Part shown: in pieces, positions 33,069 to 43,261 of the stretch
Position numbering within the stretch: the stretch's first letter is position 1
How the letters are laid out: every line of letters starts with the position of its first letter
Assembly (NCBI GenBank): GCA_017937925.1
Contig: JAGBCQ010000020.1
Span: 1 to 64,000, forward strand
Reading direction: 5' to 3'
DNA: 64,000 nucleotides
Source: Paraprevotella sp.
Lineage (GTDB): Bacteria; Bacteroidota; Bacteroidia; Bacteroidales; Bacteroidaceae
Program-made: the position numbers and the translations under genes
Notes under the pieces: model-generated
Told to the model about the DNA's origin: nothing
What the model saw: the letters and a program-made list of their open reading frames with translations, nothing else
The model's database searches: none

Positions 33069-35042
33069 ATGAGACATTTTCCAATCAAACGTTTCGGTCT
33101 TTCTATAGGTTATCTGCTAAGCATTCATGTGCTCGCCCTTCTATTTTTCTTCGTATTTCGCTTTGTATTGTTCATACATACCGATTATACTTTTCCCGAA
33201 AGCATAGCAACAAATCGCTTATTGCAAAGCATTGCTTTCGTGCGCGGTTTATGGTTTGACAATGTCATCGGATGCTACATTCTCATCGTCCCGCTCGTTG
33301 TCTTCTGGATTGCCGGATTGTTCTCATATACAGCCAAGTGGCTATATCGATTCGCAAACATATTTTTCTGCGTATTCTATGCCATTGCTTTCGGTATTAC
33401 CGCAGCCAACATTCCCTACTTCGGTTATTTTTTCAAAATCATCAACTCATCCATATTCAATTGGTTCGGATATGCCGGGACTACGACCGAAATGATTGTG
33501 GGTGAGACAACTTATTATTTCCCTATCGCTCTTGGCATCTTGGCGATAGTAGTTTTTGGATGGATTGTATGGCGATGGTCAGCATGGTTCTATGAGATGA
33601 GCCGCCGCATCAATGAACGTAGCTCACTGAAAGGGGCATCTTTAGTTTTGCTTGGAGGAGCCGCTCTTGTTGGGCTCTGCTTATTCGGCATTCGCGGTCG
33701 TAGGGGGTACAATCCAATCAAAGTAAGTCAAGCCTATTATTGCAACGACCCGTTTTTGAACCAGATAGGAGTAAATCCTGTCTTCAATCTGCTAACCAGT
33801 TATATAGATGACAACCGAAAAGAGAATCGCGCATTAACTCTTATGAACGATGAAGAGGCTGTCAAGAAGGTGCAAGAATACCTGAATAGGAGTGGTATTG
33901 AAGGATTATCGCCCATCGCAAGAAATGTCATGGCAGACAGTATTCCTACTCGCAAAAACGTAGTCATGATTTTGATGGAGTCCATGTCGGCCCACCTTAT
34001 GAGCGCATACGGCAACACCGGCAATCTGACGCCATTCTTAGACAGTCTTTACAAGGAATCGCTGACTTTCAGCAACTTCTACTCTTCCGGTATTCATACC
34101 AATCACGGAATGTATTCGACGCTCTATTCTTTTCCTGCCATCATGAAAAGAAACGCCATGAAGGGTTCCGTCATCCCCATCTATAGTGGACTGCCCACCG
34201 TTTTGAAAGCCAACGGTTATCACAACTCATTTTTCATGACGCACGAATCACAGTACGACAACATGAACGCCTTTTTCCGAACAAACGGCTTTGACGACAT
34301 CTATGCGCAAGAGAATTATCCAACCGAAAAAGTAGTCAACGGTTTCGGCGTACAGGACGACTTTTTATTTGAGTTTGCCTTGCAGAAACTGAATGAGCAA
34401 GCACTTTCCGACCAACCTTTCTTCAGCGTATTGCTAACCATCAGCAACCATCCGCCATACATCATTCCTCCTTATTTTAAACCGACTCGCGAACGTATTG
34501 AGGAACAAATCGTGGAATATGCCGATTGGTCTATACGTCAATTCATGACTGAGGTTGCCCGACAACCTTGGTTTGAGAACACTATATTCGTACTATTGGG
34601 CGACCATGGCAAATTGGTGGGAACACCTGAATGTGAAAGCCCTCAATCGTACAATCATATTCCACTGATGATTTACGGCAAGGACATAAAGCCCGGTAAA
34701 ATCGACAAATTCTGTGGTCAGATAGACCTCGCCCCGACTTTGCTGAGTCTGCTTAACATCAGTTACACACAGAATAACTTCGGCATCAATCTATTCAAAG
34801 AGGAGCGCCCATGTATGTTCTTTACTGCCGACAACCTGATTGGCGCTAGAGACTCATCCGGTGTTTACATTTACATCCCTGATAGTCAACAAGAATTAAA
34901 ATACGAAATTACCGACAAAGGATTGACAGCCGCTGAAGACAACGTCAAATTCCAAACACTCAAGGAGTATTGTTTCTCTATGCTTCAGTGCGCCGAACAC
35001 ATGGTCAGCAACCAACAAACGGTTGACTCAAAAAGGCAATAA
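33069..35042 (+). CDS. LTA synthase-like sulfatase-fold membrane enzyme
   Basis: 657 residues. The N-terminal 200 residues hold about five transmembrane segments; the remainder is an alkaline phosphatase/sulfatase fold facing the periplasm. The metal site is visible: NVVMILMESMSAHLMSAYG (first ligands), GIHTNHGMYSTLYSFP, where the threonine is the likely nucleophile, and FVLLGDHGK, with a later SYNHIPLMIYG. The family transfers phosphoglycerol or phosphoethanolamine head groups from lipids to surface polymers. Gram-negative bacteria have no lipoteichoic acid, so modification of lipid A, a capsule or a glycan is more likely. No neighbour gives the substrate. Confidence 0.85.
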   Translation: MRHFPIKRFGLSIGYLLSIHVLALLFFFVFRFVLFIHTDYTFPESIATNRLLQSIAFVRGLWFDNVIGCYILIVPLVVFWIAGLFSYTAKWLYRFANIFFCVFYAIAFGITAANIPYFGYFFKIINSSIFNWFGYAGTTTEMIVGETTYYFPIALGILAIVVFGWIVWRWSAWFYEMSRRINERSSLKGASLVLLGGAALVGLCLFGIRGRRGYNPIKVSQAYYCNDPFLNQIGVNPVFNLLTSYIDDNRKENRALTLMNDEEAVKKVQEYLNRSGIEGLSPIARNVMADSIPTRKNVVMILMESMSAHLMSAYGNTGNLTPFLDSLYKESLTFSNFYSSGIHTNHGMYSTLYSFPAIMKRNAMKGSVIPIYSGLPTVLKANGYHNSFFMTHESQYDNMNAFFRTNGFDDIYAQENYPTEKVVNGFGVQDDFLFEFALQKLNEQALSDQPFFSVLLTISNHPPYIIPPYFKPTRERIEEQIVEYADWSIRQFMTEVARQPWFENTIFVLLGDHGKLVGTPECESPQSYNHIPLMIYGKDIKPGKIDKFCGQIDLAPTLLSLLNISYTQNNFGINLFKEERPCMFFTADNLIGARDSSGVYIYIPDSQQELKYEITDKGLTAAEDNVKFQTLKEYCFSMLQCAEHMVSNQQTVDSKRQ

Positions 35043-35054
35043 GGAGTTATAAAG

Positions 35055-35095
35055 AAGAAAGTCCTGTTAAATCAGTCCAAAACAGTGACTTTCTT
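35055..35095. terminator. Possible shared hairpin between convergent genes
   Basis: AAGAAAGTC (35055-35063) pairs perfectly with GACTTTCTT (35087-35095) across a 23-base loop that includes the stop codon of the cyclophilin gene. There is no clean T run on either side, so termination activity is uncertain. Confidence 0.35.
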
Positions 35096-35896
35096 TATCA
35101 CGACATCTTGTAGCGGACGCTCCTTTGAGGTTTTTACCTTACTGATGGCTTCTGCTACATGAATACCGCTTACGACTTCTCCAAAAACCGTATATGCCCC
35201 GTCCAAATGAGGCGCACCTCCCACAGTGGTATAGGCTTGTTTCTGACGGTCGCTAAATGGTGTTGGCGGATTGTCCGCAACTTGCTTTTCGGCACTGTGT
35301 AACAAGGAGTCCTTCAGTGCTTCATACTTCTCGCGTTCACCTTTCTTACGGAACAAATACAATTCTTTCATGTGTTCGCGAGACAATTCATCAAATATTT
35401 TCTCCACCTGCTGCTGATAAATAGCCGAATACAGTTCCATCAATGATGAATGAGAAAATTCACTCCCGGTAACGATATAAAACTGTGTGCCACTCGATGC
35501 CCGCTCCGGATTCACGTCGTCACCCATTCGGGCTGCTGCCAAAGCACCACGACGATGGAAATAACGCGGATAAACGATTTCAGCCGGCACGGTATATCTA
35601 TATTGATTGGTATCAACGGACAATGGTTCTCCCATAGGCTTCAATGCAGGGTCACCTGTTTGAATCATAAAATTGCGTATCACTCGATGGAAAATGATAT
35701 TGTCATACACACCTTCCTTCGCCAACTTTATGAAATTATCACGGTGTTGGGGTGTCTCGTTGTAAAGCTTGACTTTAATGTCTCCCAATGATGTCTCTAT
35801 CAGTACTTCAGTCTCTTTCATATCTTTTTTCTTTGTTGAACCACACGATAACAATACGATTGCGCATAAGGCAGAAATAAATCCGAAAAATCTCAT
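35072..35896 (-). CDS. Cyclophilin-type peptidyl-prolyl isomerase, lipoprotein
   Basis: 274 residues from the ATG at 35896 (MRFFGFISALCAIVLLSCG); a start three codons upstream is possible. The lipobox LLSC predicts an exported lipid-anchored protein. The cyclophilin core is clear: ETSLGDIKVKLYNETPQHRDNFIKLAKEGVYDNIIFHRVIRNFMIQTGDP, then SGTQFYIVTG and VFGEVVSGIHVAEAISKVKT. Between these last two there is an insertion of about 60 charged, helical residues (YQQQVEKIFDELSREHMKELYLFRKKGEREKYEAL) not present in minimal cyclophilins. It likely folds proteins in the periplasm. The tamB gene starts divergently 130 bases away. Confidence 0.93.
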   Translation of the reverse strand: MRFFGFISALCAIVLLSCGSTKKKDMKETEVLIETSLGDIKVKLYNETPQHRDNFIKLAKEGVYDNIIFHRVIRNFMIQTGDPALKPMGEPLSVDTNQYRYTVPAEIVYPRYFHRRGALAAARMGDDVNPERASSGTQFYIVTGSEFSHSSLMELYSAIYQQQVEKIFDELSREHMKELYLFRKKGEREKYEALKDSLLHSAEKQVADNPPTPFSDRQKQAYTTVGGAPHLDGAYTVFGEVVSGIHVAEAISKVKTSKERPLQDVVIKKVTVLD

Positions 35897-36025
35897 ATAA
35901 ACCACAAATAATGTTTATCAATGCACAAAAATAAATAATTCACACTGAAAAAGTCCCTATTTTTCGATAAAAGTCCGTCAATCTCAAAAAAAAGTTTTTT
36001 CTTTGTATTACTCTTAAGGAAACAA

Positions 36026-39000
36026 ATGAAGAAACGAATCATCAAATGGTCAGTCGGTGTACTTCTCGCACCCATTATCTTGTTTTTCATACTGACCATT
36101 GCACTATATATCCCAAAGGTACAGAACTTTGCCGTCGGCAAGGCTACGGGCATTATCTCCAAAACCCTCGGGATGGATGTAAAAATAGAGGAATTCAGAC
36201 TGACATTCCTTTTGGATATCAATCTAAAGAACGTCGCTGTTACCGACAGCGTCGGGCAGCGGATATTAGAAGTTGAAAACCTTGATATTGATTTAGGTTT
36301 CAGAAAACTTCTGTTCGGCGAAATAGATGTAGAAGGCATACAATTGAACAATGCGACCGCTGACACACAAGACTTAATTCCCGGCATCGACATCAAAGGA
36401 CACATCAACTCTTTTTTTATTGACTCACACGGGGTTTCATTACCTCAAAGCAAAATAATCATCAACAATGCCAACCTTTCCGGCGCCGATATTCAAGTGG
36501 CATTAAAACCTACCGAATCGGAAGACACCACAACCTCTGCAACCGATTGGGCAATCGCACTGCAAAAGGTTTCCCTCACTGACAGCCGCTTAAAACTATC
36601 ATTGCAAGATGACAGCATGCAAATTGCCGCCAATATTCAAGCGCTATCCTTAGTTGACGGCTATTTGGATTTAGGTAAATCCGCTTACAGCATCATGCGA
36701 GCCGACTTGAACGCTGACTCCATCCGTTACGATATGGTTTACCAACCGATTACGGCAGGATTAGACCCCAACCACATACATCTTTCAGGAATAGAGGCCG
36801 GTTTAGACTCTATTCATTTCAACGGGCAAACGATGGACGCACTACTTCTTCTCAAGCATTTCAAACTCAAAGAAAAATGTGGCATAGAAGTAACTGAAGC
36901 CAAAGCAAAAGTTCTGATGGATTCTATTTCAATTCAAATCCCTGATTTCATCATTAACACTGCTGCTTCACACGTCGCAGCAAAAGGATATTTTGATTTT
37001 GCTGCCATCAGTAGTCCATCCGACGGTTCCTTCAACGCAGAACTTCTCGGTGAAATCGGTAAAAAAGACATTACGCTTTTCACAACAGCACTTCCACACG
37101 AGTTCATACGTTTATATCCTGATGCACCTATTACAATCGCTATCAATGCGAATGGAAACATTGACTCGTTAGAATTGAACAAAGCCGAAGTAGCATTGGC
37201 TGACGCTTTCAAGATAAAAGCCGTTGGCGACGCCACTTTACTTACTGACTCTGTCAAACGTAACGCTAATGTGCGAATTACTGCGGACACCAAGAATCTT
37301 GATTTCATAAAACCACTATTAGAAGATTCTGTCAGCGGAAAATTTGCGATTCCACCGATGTCAATTGACGGTAATCTTAGTATGAAAGGAACTTTATACG
37401 ACACCGATATCCGTCTGCAAGAAAGCAACGGTCATATCCTCGCTAAAGCATCGCTCGATACGGAAGGATTAAAGTACAATATGGCATTGGACATTGACAG
37501 CCTACTATTGTCTAATTTCCTTCCTAAAGATTCTCTGCGCTATGTATCTTTTTCTGCCAATGGCGAGGGACGAGGTATTGATGTTTTTGATAAACAGACG
37601 AAGTTACATTTGACAGCCGAACTCATGGATTTAGGATATGGGAAAAACGACAGATATAACTTCGGGGGCATCAAACTAAAAGGCGATATCGACAAAGGAA
37701 TAGGACAGATAGACATTGATAGTGACAATCCCATCCTCAACTTAAAGTCGCGCTTTGATGCGTTATTAAACAAGAAAAATACAAACATAACCTTCAGCGT
37801 AGATATGCGACAGATTGATTTCTACGCTCTGAACATTACGCCTGAACCGTTCAAAATGGGAATGTGTCTGCATGTGGACGGAAGTACGAATCTGAAAGAC
37901 GCCCATAAAGTAAACGGGGAAATCAATGACATAGTTCTTGTGGCAAAAGACACGATATTCCGTCCTAAGGATCTTGCTATGAATGTCCTTGCATATCCGG
38001 ACACGACCTACGCAGATATTCATGCCGGCGACTTCATGCTGAACTTAGATGGTCAGGATGGTTATATGGATTTGTTAGAAAACAGTCAGAACTTTATTAC
38101 TACAGCAAACCAACAACTCCAACGCAGGTATTTAGACCAGGACTCTCTACGATTATTACTACCACGTTTGGCTTTAAATGTTTCTTCCGGAAAAGACAAT
38201 CCAATAGCATACTATCTGAGGACACAAGGTTACGACTTTAGAGAGTTTGATTTGGATGTTAGTGCAAATCCCTCAAGTGGATTGAATGGCAATGGGCATA
38301 TCTACGACATCAATGCCAATGGGATTGTTTTAGACACGATACAATTAAATTTGTTCCAAGACACGACAGGCGTTCAAATGGTAGGGCGCGTCAGAAACGG
38401 GCCTAAGAACAAACAATTTGTCTTCGACTCAAAAGTCAATGCCTACCTTCACGCTACCGGAGCCGGTGTCAATTTTAAATATTTGGACGACAAAGGCATA
38501 ACGGGCGTTGATTTTGGTTTACGCGCAGAAATGTCTGATAGCGGATTGAATGTAGCTTTCTCCCCCATCGACCCCATTATCGCTTATAGAAAATTTCAAA
38601 TCAATAAAGACAATTACTTGTTCTTAGGCAGTGATAAAAAAGTTAAAGCTGACATCGATATGTTGGCTGACGACGGAACCGGTGCGAAAATATACTCCAC
38701 ACCCAATGAAGAAGCATTACAAGACATCACTGTTTCCTTATTGCGATTGAATTTGGGCGAACTGACCTCTGTCATCCCGTACGCACCCAACATTACCGGA
38801 TTCCTAAATGGTGACGCCCATCTCATACAAACACCGACTGACTTATCCGTTGTTGTTGATATGTACGCCAACGATATGGCATACGAAAAAGCGCCACTCG
38901 GCGACATCAGTCTTAATGCGGTTTATCTACCAAACTCTGACGGAACCCATTTCGTTGATTCTCGTATCAACCATAACGAGAACGAGGTTTTAGTTCTTTC

Positions 39001-40627
39001 CGGTTCTTACAAACAGGAAGACGAGGACGGTATTATTGATGCAGGCATGGAATTGATAGACTTCCCTCTATCCTTGGCGAATGGATTTATCTCTGATGGC
39101 ATCGCCGTTCTAGAAGGCTTAGCAAATGCCAACTTAACCGTATCGGGAGTTATTGCAAAACCTGTAATCAATGGATGGTTATCAACGAAAGATGCAAAGA
39201 TAAAATCACCGACATATAGCCTAAATCTAAGACTACAAGACGACTCTATCAAGATAGACCGCAGTCATTTGAATTTCGACAAACTCCTTGTTTATTCTAC
39301 CGGTAAAAACCCATTGGTATTTGACGGTACTGTCAATTTCGCTGACTTTGAGAAGATTTTATTAAACTTGCGCGTTAATGCGTCGAACTTCGAACTGATT
39401 AACGCAAAACGAACGCAGCAAGCCTCAGCATACGGTAAAGTATATGTAGATATTGCCGCTATGATGACGGGCAATTTGAGTAATAATATTGACATCAGAG
39501 GAAGGTTAGGAGTTTTGGGTAACACAGACGTTACATACGTACTGAAAGACTCGCCACTGACTGTAGAAGACCGCTTAAGCGACCTTGTAACATTCGTTGA
39601 CTTCAGTGATACAACAAAAGTCAAAGCAAACCAAGAAGTCCAACCATTGAACGTCAATATGTCAATGTCTGTCAACATAGACCAAGGTACACAAATTCAC
39701 TGCTTATTAAGTGCCGACCGTTCAAAATATATCGATTTAGAAGGAGGAGGCGAACTCACCATGAACTACTCCCCTCAAGGCGAACTGACTCTGAACGGAC
39801 GATATACCGTCCTCAGTGGAGAAATGAAATATTCATTACCTATCATACCTTTAAAAACGTTTACCATCCTATCGGGTAGTTATGTCGATTTTAACGGACC
39901 TATCTTGAATCCGACACTAAACATTGCTGCTACCGAACGTGTACGCACCACCATTACAGAAAATGACGTCCCACGTTCCGTCAATTTCGATGTCGGACTT
40001 TCCATTACTCAGACCCTTAAAAACATAGGATTGGAATTTACATTGGAAGCTCCTGAGGACATGACGCTTCAAAATGAGTTGGCTACAATGTCTGCAGAAC
40101 AAAGGGGACGTTTGGCCGTCACTATGTTGGCTACGGGCATGTACTTGGCTGAAGGTAATGAAAACGGAGGGTTCTCTACGTCAAACGCATTGAATGCGCT
40201 GCTCCAAAGTGAAATCAACAATATCGCCGGCAAGGCTCTAGAGACAATCGATTTGAGTGTTGGAGTGGACCAAAGTACAACTGCCGAAGGTAGTTCAAGG
40301 ACCGATTATTCTTTCCGTTTCGCCAAACGTTTCTGGGGTAATCGCATCAGCATCATCATAGGCGGTAAAGTTTCATCCGGCGAAGATGTGCAAAACACAG
40401 GTGCATCACTCATAGACAATATTTCGTTAGAGTACCGATTGGACAAGAGCGGAACAAGATATGTCACCCTCTTTTATGACAAAAATTACGAGTCACTCAT
40501 GGAGGGAGAAGTCACAGAAATGGGAGCCGGTTTAGTTCTTAGACGCAAAATGACACGTTTGGGTGAACTATTCATTTTCAGAGATAAAAAGAAGAAAGTA
40601 CCACAAGTGAAAGATAAAGAGCAATGA
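36026..40627 (+). CDS. tamB: TamB-like translocation and assembly protein
   Basis: 1533 residues. An N-terminal membrane anchor (about 8-30) is followed by over 1400 residues of repeating short beta strands rich in D, N and I, the pattern of the AsmA/TamB bridge that spans the periplasm. The last 400 residues fit the DUF490 (TamB C-terminal) domain, with GGGELTMNYSPQGELTLNGRYTVLSGEMKYSLPIIPLKTFTILSGSYVDFNGPILNPTLNIAATERVR. It probably moves outer-membrane proteins or lipids between membranes. Its stop overlaps the start of the TamA-like gene (ATGA), so the two are translationally coupled partners. Confidence 0.92.
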   Translation: MKKRIIKWSVGVLLAPIILFFILTIALYIPKVQNFAVGKATGIISKTLGMDVKIEEFRLTFLLDINLKNVAVTDSVGQRILEVENLDIDLGFRKLLFGEIDVEGIQLNNATADTQDLIPGIDIKGHINSFFIDSHGVSLPQSKIIINNANLSGADIQVALKPTESEDTTTSATDWAIALQKVSLTDSRLKLSLQDDSMQIAANIQALSLVDGYLDLGKSAYSIMRADLNADSIRYDMVYQPITAGLDPNHIHLSGIEAGLDSIHFNGQTMDALLLLKHFKLKEKCGIEVTEAKAKVLMDSISIQIPDFIINTAASHVAAKGYFDFAAISSPSDGSFNAELLGEIGKKDITLFTTALPHEFIRLYPDAPITIAINANGNIDSLELNKAEVALADAFKIKAVGDATLLTDSVKRNANVRITADTKNLDFIKPLLEDSVSGKFAIPPMSIDGNLSMKGTLYDTDIRLQESNGHILAKASLDTEGLKYNMALDIDSLLLSNFLPKDSLRYVSFSANGEGRGIDVFDKQTKLHLTAELMDLGYGKNDRYNFGGIKLKGDIDKGIGQIDIDSDNPILNLKSRFDALLNKKNTNITFSVDMRQIDFYALNITPEPFKMGMCLHVDGSTNLKDAHKVNGEINDIVLVAKDTIFRPKDLAMNVLAYPDTTYADIHAGDFMLNLDGQDGYMDLLENSQNFITTANQQLQRRYLDQDSLRLLLPRLALNVSSGKDNPIAYYLRTQGYDFREFDLDVSANPSSGLNGNGHIYDINANGIVLDTIQLNLFQDTTGVQMVGRVRNGPKNKQFVFDSKVNAYLHATGAGVNFKYLDDKGITGVDFGLRAEMSDSGLNVAFSPIDPIIAYRKFQINKDNYLFLGSDKKVKADIDMLADDGTGAKIYSTPNEEALQDITVSLLRLNLGELTSVIPYAPNITGFLNGDAHLIQTPTDLSVVVDMYANDMAYEKAPLGDISLNAVYLPNSDGTHFVDSRINHNENEVLVLSGSYKQEDEDGIIDAGMELIDFPLSLANGFISDGIAVLEGLANANLTVSGVIAKPVINGWLSTKDAKIKSPTYSLNLRLQDDSIKIDRSHLNFDKLLVYSTGKNPLVFDGTVNFADFEKILLNLRVNASNFELINAKRTQQASAYGKVYVDIAAMMTGNLSNNIDIRGRLGVLGNTDVTYVLKDSPLTVEDRLSDLVTFVDFSDTTKVKANQEVQPLNVNMSMSVNIDQGTQIHCLLSADRSKYIDLEGGGELTMNYSPQGELTLNGRYTVLSGEMKYSLPIIPLKTFTILSGSYVDFNGPILNPTLNIAATERVRTTITENDVPRSVNFDVGLSITQTLKNIGLEFTLEAPEDMTLQNELATMSAEQRGRLAVTMLATGMYLAEGNENGGFSTSNALNALLQSEINNIAGKALETIDLSVGVDQSTTAEGSSRTDYSFRFAKRFWGNRISIIIGGKVSSGEDVQNTGASLIDNISLEYRLDKSGTRYVTLFYDKNYESLMEGEVTEMGAGLVLRRKMTRLGELFIFRDKKKKVPQVKDKEQ

Positions 40628-43110
40628 GAGGACTGATGATATATATATGTGTGATACTGATTGGTGGGTGCATCATTCTGACCGGATGTTCTACCACGAA
40701 AAATTTACCTGAAGAAGAAGTATTATATATAGGTATAGAAGACATCTTATACGGTGAGCAAGCAAAGAAAAAAAAGACAAAGAAGGACACGAAAGATGCC
40801 GGCGTCATTACATCCTTTGCCGAAGCATATAAAAGTATTGACGAAGCGCTCAGCCAAAAAGACTTGTCGGTATTAAAACATGAGAACTTAAGCGAAGAAC
40901 AACTTGACTCTATCAAAGAAGAACAACGCATAGAAAGTGAAGCGTACTCAACAGCGAAGACTGAGGTTGAAGCTGCGTTGGCTTACGCTCCCAACAATGC
41001 GCTTTTTGGAAGTTCATCACTGCGTTTTCCTTTTCCATCCGGGCTTTGGCTGTATAACGCCACCGTAGGTAAGGAATCAAAATTCTCAAAGTGGATTTTC
41101 AACAACTTTGCGGCTACACCTGTTTATATCAGTACGGTCAATCCGGAAGTTCGTGCGCTCGTGGCACAAAACACGTTACACAACTATGGTTATTTCAACG
41201 GTACGGTCAAATACGATGTTATTCCGCAAAAGAATCCTCGTAAAGCGAAAATAAGTTATACCGTCAAACCGGGTAAACTCTACCGACTGGATTCTATCGC
41301 ATACATGAACTTCCCGATAGGAAATGACAGCCTGATCAGAAAGACTTTTCATAAACGCACACTTTTCAGAGGTGACCCTTTCAGTGTTATCAATCTTGAC
41401 GCTGAACGGACACGCTTGAACAACTTGTTTAGGAACGCTGGTTATTTCTATTACAAACCGGAATATATTACCTATCGGGCCGATACCATACAACGACCCG
41501 GATTCGTCCAATTGCAAGTTGTCCCATCGCCTAATATCCCCCAAATAGCTCAAAAGAAGTATTACTTAGGCAATACTACTATTAACCTTTACAATGAGGA
41601 CAGCTATCAATTATCTGACACATTGAAACGTCGTGATTTCACCCTACATTATAAAAAAAATAAAAAGGGAAAATCGCCATTGAGACTAGGCGCTATGCGA
41701 AGAAACTTCTTCTATCGCAAAGGTATGCCCTACCATCAAGACATAATGAACTTTGTACAAGAACAACTTTCAGGCATGGATGTATTCAGTTCCGTGTCAC
41801 TTAAATATGCTCCACGCGACACAACCGAAACTAATGATACACTTGACATTATTGTAACAGGCGTTCTTGACAAACCATACGATGGTGAATTTACCACCAA
41901 AGTTACGTCTAAAAGTAATGGACAAGTAGGTCCCGGCCTTTCTTTCAGCTTAGCAAAACGCAACGCATTCAGAGGTGCGGAAAAATTAAAGTTTGAAGTG
42001 CATGGGTCATACGAATGGCAAACCAAGTCGAGCGTCGTCGGAAAAAGTTCTGTTATCAACTCCTTTGAGTATGGAACGTCTCTTTCTTTGGACTATCCTC
42101 GTTTGATATTTCCCGGCGCACGTAAATTCTCCCGAAGAGCAAGAACCGCCACATCATTCGTTTTGGATGCGACATGGCTGAATCGCGCCAACTATTTCAG
42201 CATGGTTTCATTAAGCGGACGTATTTCATATTCCTATCAGGCACGCCCTACCCTCAAGCATGAGTTCACACCGTTCCGCTTGGATTACGATAAACTATTG
42301 AGTGCAACCGGAACATTTGATTCTATCATGAAGGCCAATCCCGCATTATATATAAGTATGCGCGACCAGTTCGTACCATCTATGATGTACCGATTTACCT
42401 ATTCAAGCAGACGTAACGCACGCAACCCACGTTCTTTCATTTTAGAAGTTAAAGAGAGCGGTAATGTCATGTCAGGCTTATATGCCGCCTTCGGCAAACC
42501 TTTCAAACAAAAAGACAAGATGTTGTTTAACGTCCCATTTGCTCAATATATTCGCTTTTCTGCCGAGTTTCGTGAAGAATTCCGATTGACACCTCGAACC
42601 AGCATTGCCACCCGTATAGGGACTGGCATTATCTACAGTTATGGCAACTCAACCGCAGCGCCATATAACGACTTATTCTGCGTAGGTGGCGCAAACAGCA
42701 TTCGTGCATTTACAGTACGCGGTGTAGGTCCGGGCCACTATACACCCGGTAACTCCGAGTTCTCATACATTGATCAAATGGGAGATTTCAAAATTGAATT
42801 GAATGCTGAATACCGTTTCCCTATCGTCTCTATCCTCAAAGGCGCTGTCTTTTTAGATGCCGGCAATGTATGGCTACTCAATACTGACGAGAACCGTAAA
42901 GGTGGAACGTTCAAAATTTCTCGTTTCGGAAAAGATTTGGCATTAGGAACCGGAGCAGGATTGCGACTTGACCTTGATTTCCTCATACTTCGTTTTGACG
43001 TAGGTGTGGGAATTCATGCACCGTACGACACTGGCAAGAGCGGTTACTACAATATGCCACGTTTCAAGGATAGTTTAGGTTATCATTTCGCCGTAGGTTA
43101 TCCTTTTTAA
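40624..43110 (+). CDS. tamL: TamL: lipidated TamA/BamA-family outer-membrane protein
   Basis: 828 residues. The signal ends in a lipobox (ILTGCSTTKNLPEEE), a feature of the Bacteroidetes version of TamA called TamL. POTRA-type domains occupy about residues 130-430, followed by a 16-strand barrel whose last third has FCVGGANSIRAFTVRGVGPG, the conserved lid-lock region with its VRGF-like motif, and ends in VGYPF with terminal phenylalanine. It forms the outer-membrane half of the Tam system with the TamB encoded just before it. Confidence 0.92.
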   Translation: MRGLMIYICVILIGGCIILTGCSTTKNLPEEEVLYIGIEDILYGEQAKKKKTKKDTKDAGVITSFAEAYKSIDEALSQKDLSVLKHENLSEEQLDSIKEEQRIESEAYSTAKTEVEAALAYAPNNALFGSSSLRFPFPSGLWLYNATVGKESKFSKWIFNNFAATPVYISTVNPEVRALVAQNTLHNYGYFNGTVKYDVIPQKNPRKAKISYTVKPGKLYRLDSIAYMNFPIGNDSLIRKTFHKRTLFRGDPFSVINLDAERTRLNNLFRNAGYFYYKPEYITYRADTIQRPGFVQLQVVPSPNIPQIAQKKYYLGNTTINLYNEDSYQLSDTLKRRDFTLHYKKNKKGKSPLRLGAMRRNFFYRKGMPYHQDIMNFVQEQLSGMDVFSSVSLKYAPRDTTETNDTLDIIVTGVLDKPYDGEFTTKVTSKSNGQVGPGLSFSLAKRNAFRGAEKLKFEVHGSYEWQTKSSVVGKSSVINSFEYGTSLSLDYPRLIFPGARKFSRRARTATSFVLDATWLNRANYFSMVSLSGRISYSYQARPTLKHEFTPFRLDYDKLLSATGTFDSIMKANPALYISMRDQFVPSMMYRFTYSSRRNARNPRSFILEVKESGNVMSGLYAAFGKPFKQKDKMLFNVPFAQYIRFSAEFREEFRLTPRTSIATRIGTGIIYSYGNSTAAPYNDLFCVGGANSIRAFTVRGVGPGHYTPGNSEFSYIDQMGDFKIELNAEYRFPIVSILKGAVFLDAGNVWLLNTDENRKGGTFKISRFGKDLALGTGAGLRLDLDFLILRFDVGVGIHAPYDTGKSGYYNMPRFKDSLGYHFAVGYPF

Positions 43111-43211
43111 TAAGGGTATATCGGACGTATAAATTAGGTCATACACCTATCATCGACAGTTGGACAAGAAAAAAAGAGTGAAAAAAGCTTACGTTTTTCA
43201 ACTAAAAAGAC

Positions 43212-43219
43212 TACATTTG
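43212..43219 (+). promoter_or_regulatory. Candidate -7 element for the nucleotidyltransferase gene
   Basis: TACATTTG, 42 bases before the ATG at 43262. No good -33 match was found. Confidence 0.45.
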
Positions 43220-43261
43220 CATCAATAGAACTTAAATCTTTTAATATTTAAACAAACTTAT

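Noticed and set aside
40578-40931. Antisense open frames across tamB-tamL and other long genes
   Set aside because: These frames lie wholly opposite strongly supported genes and show serine-rich shadow composition without motifs.
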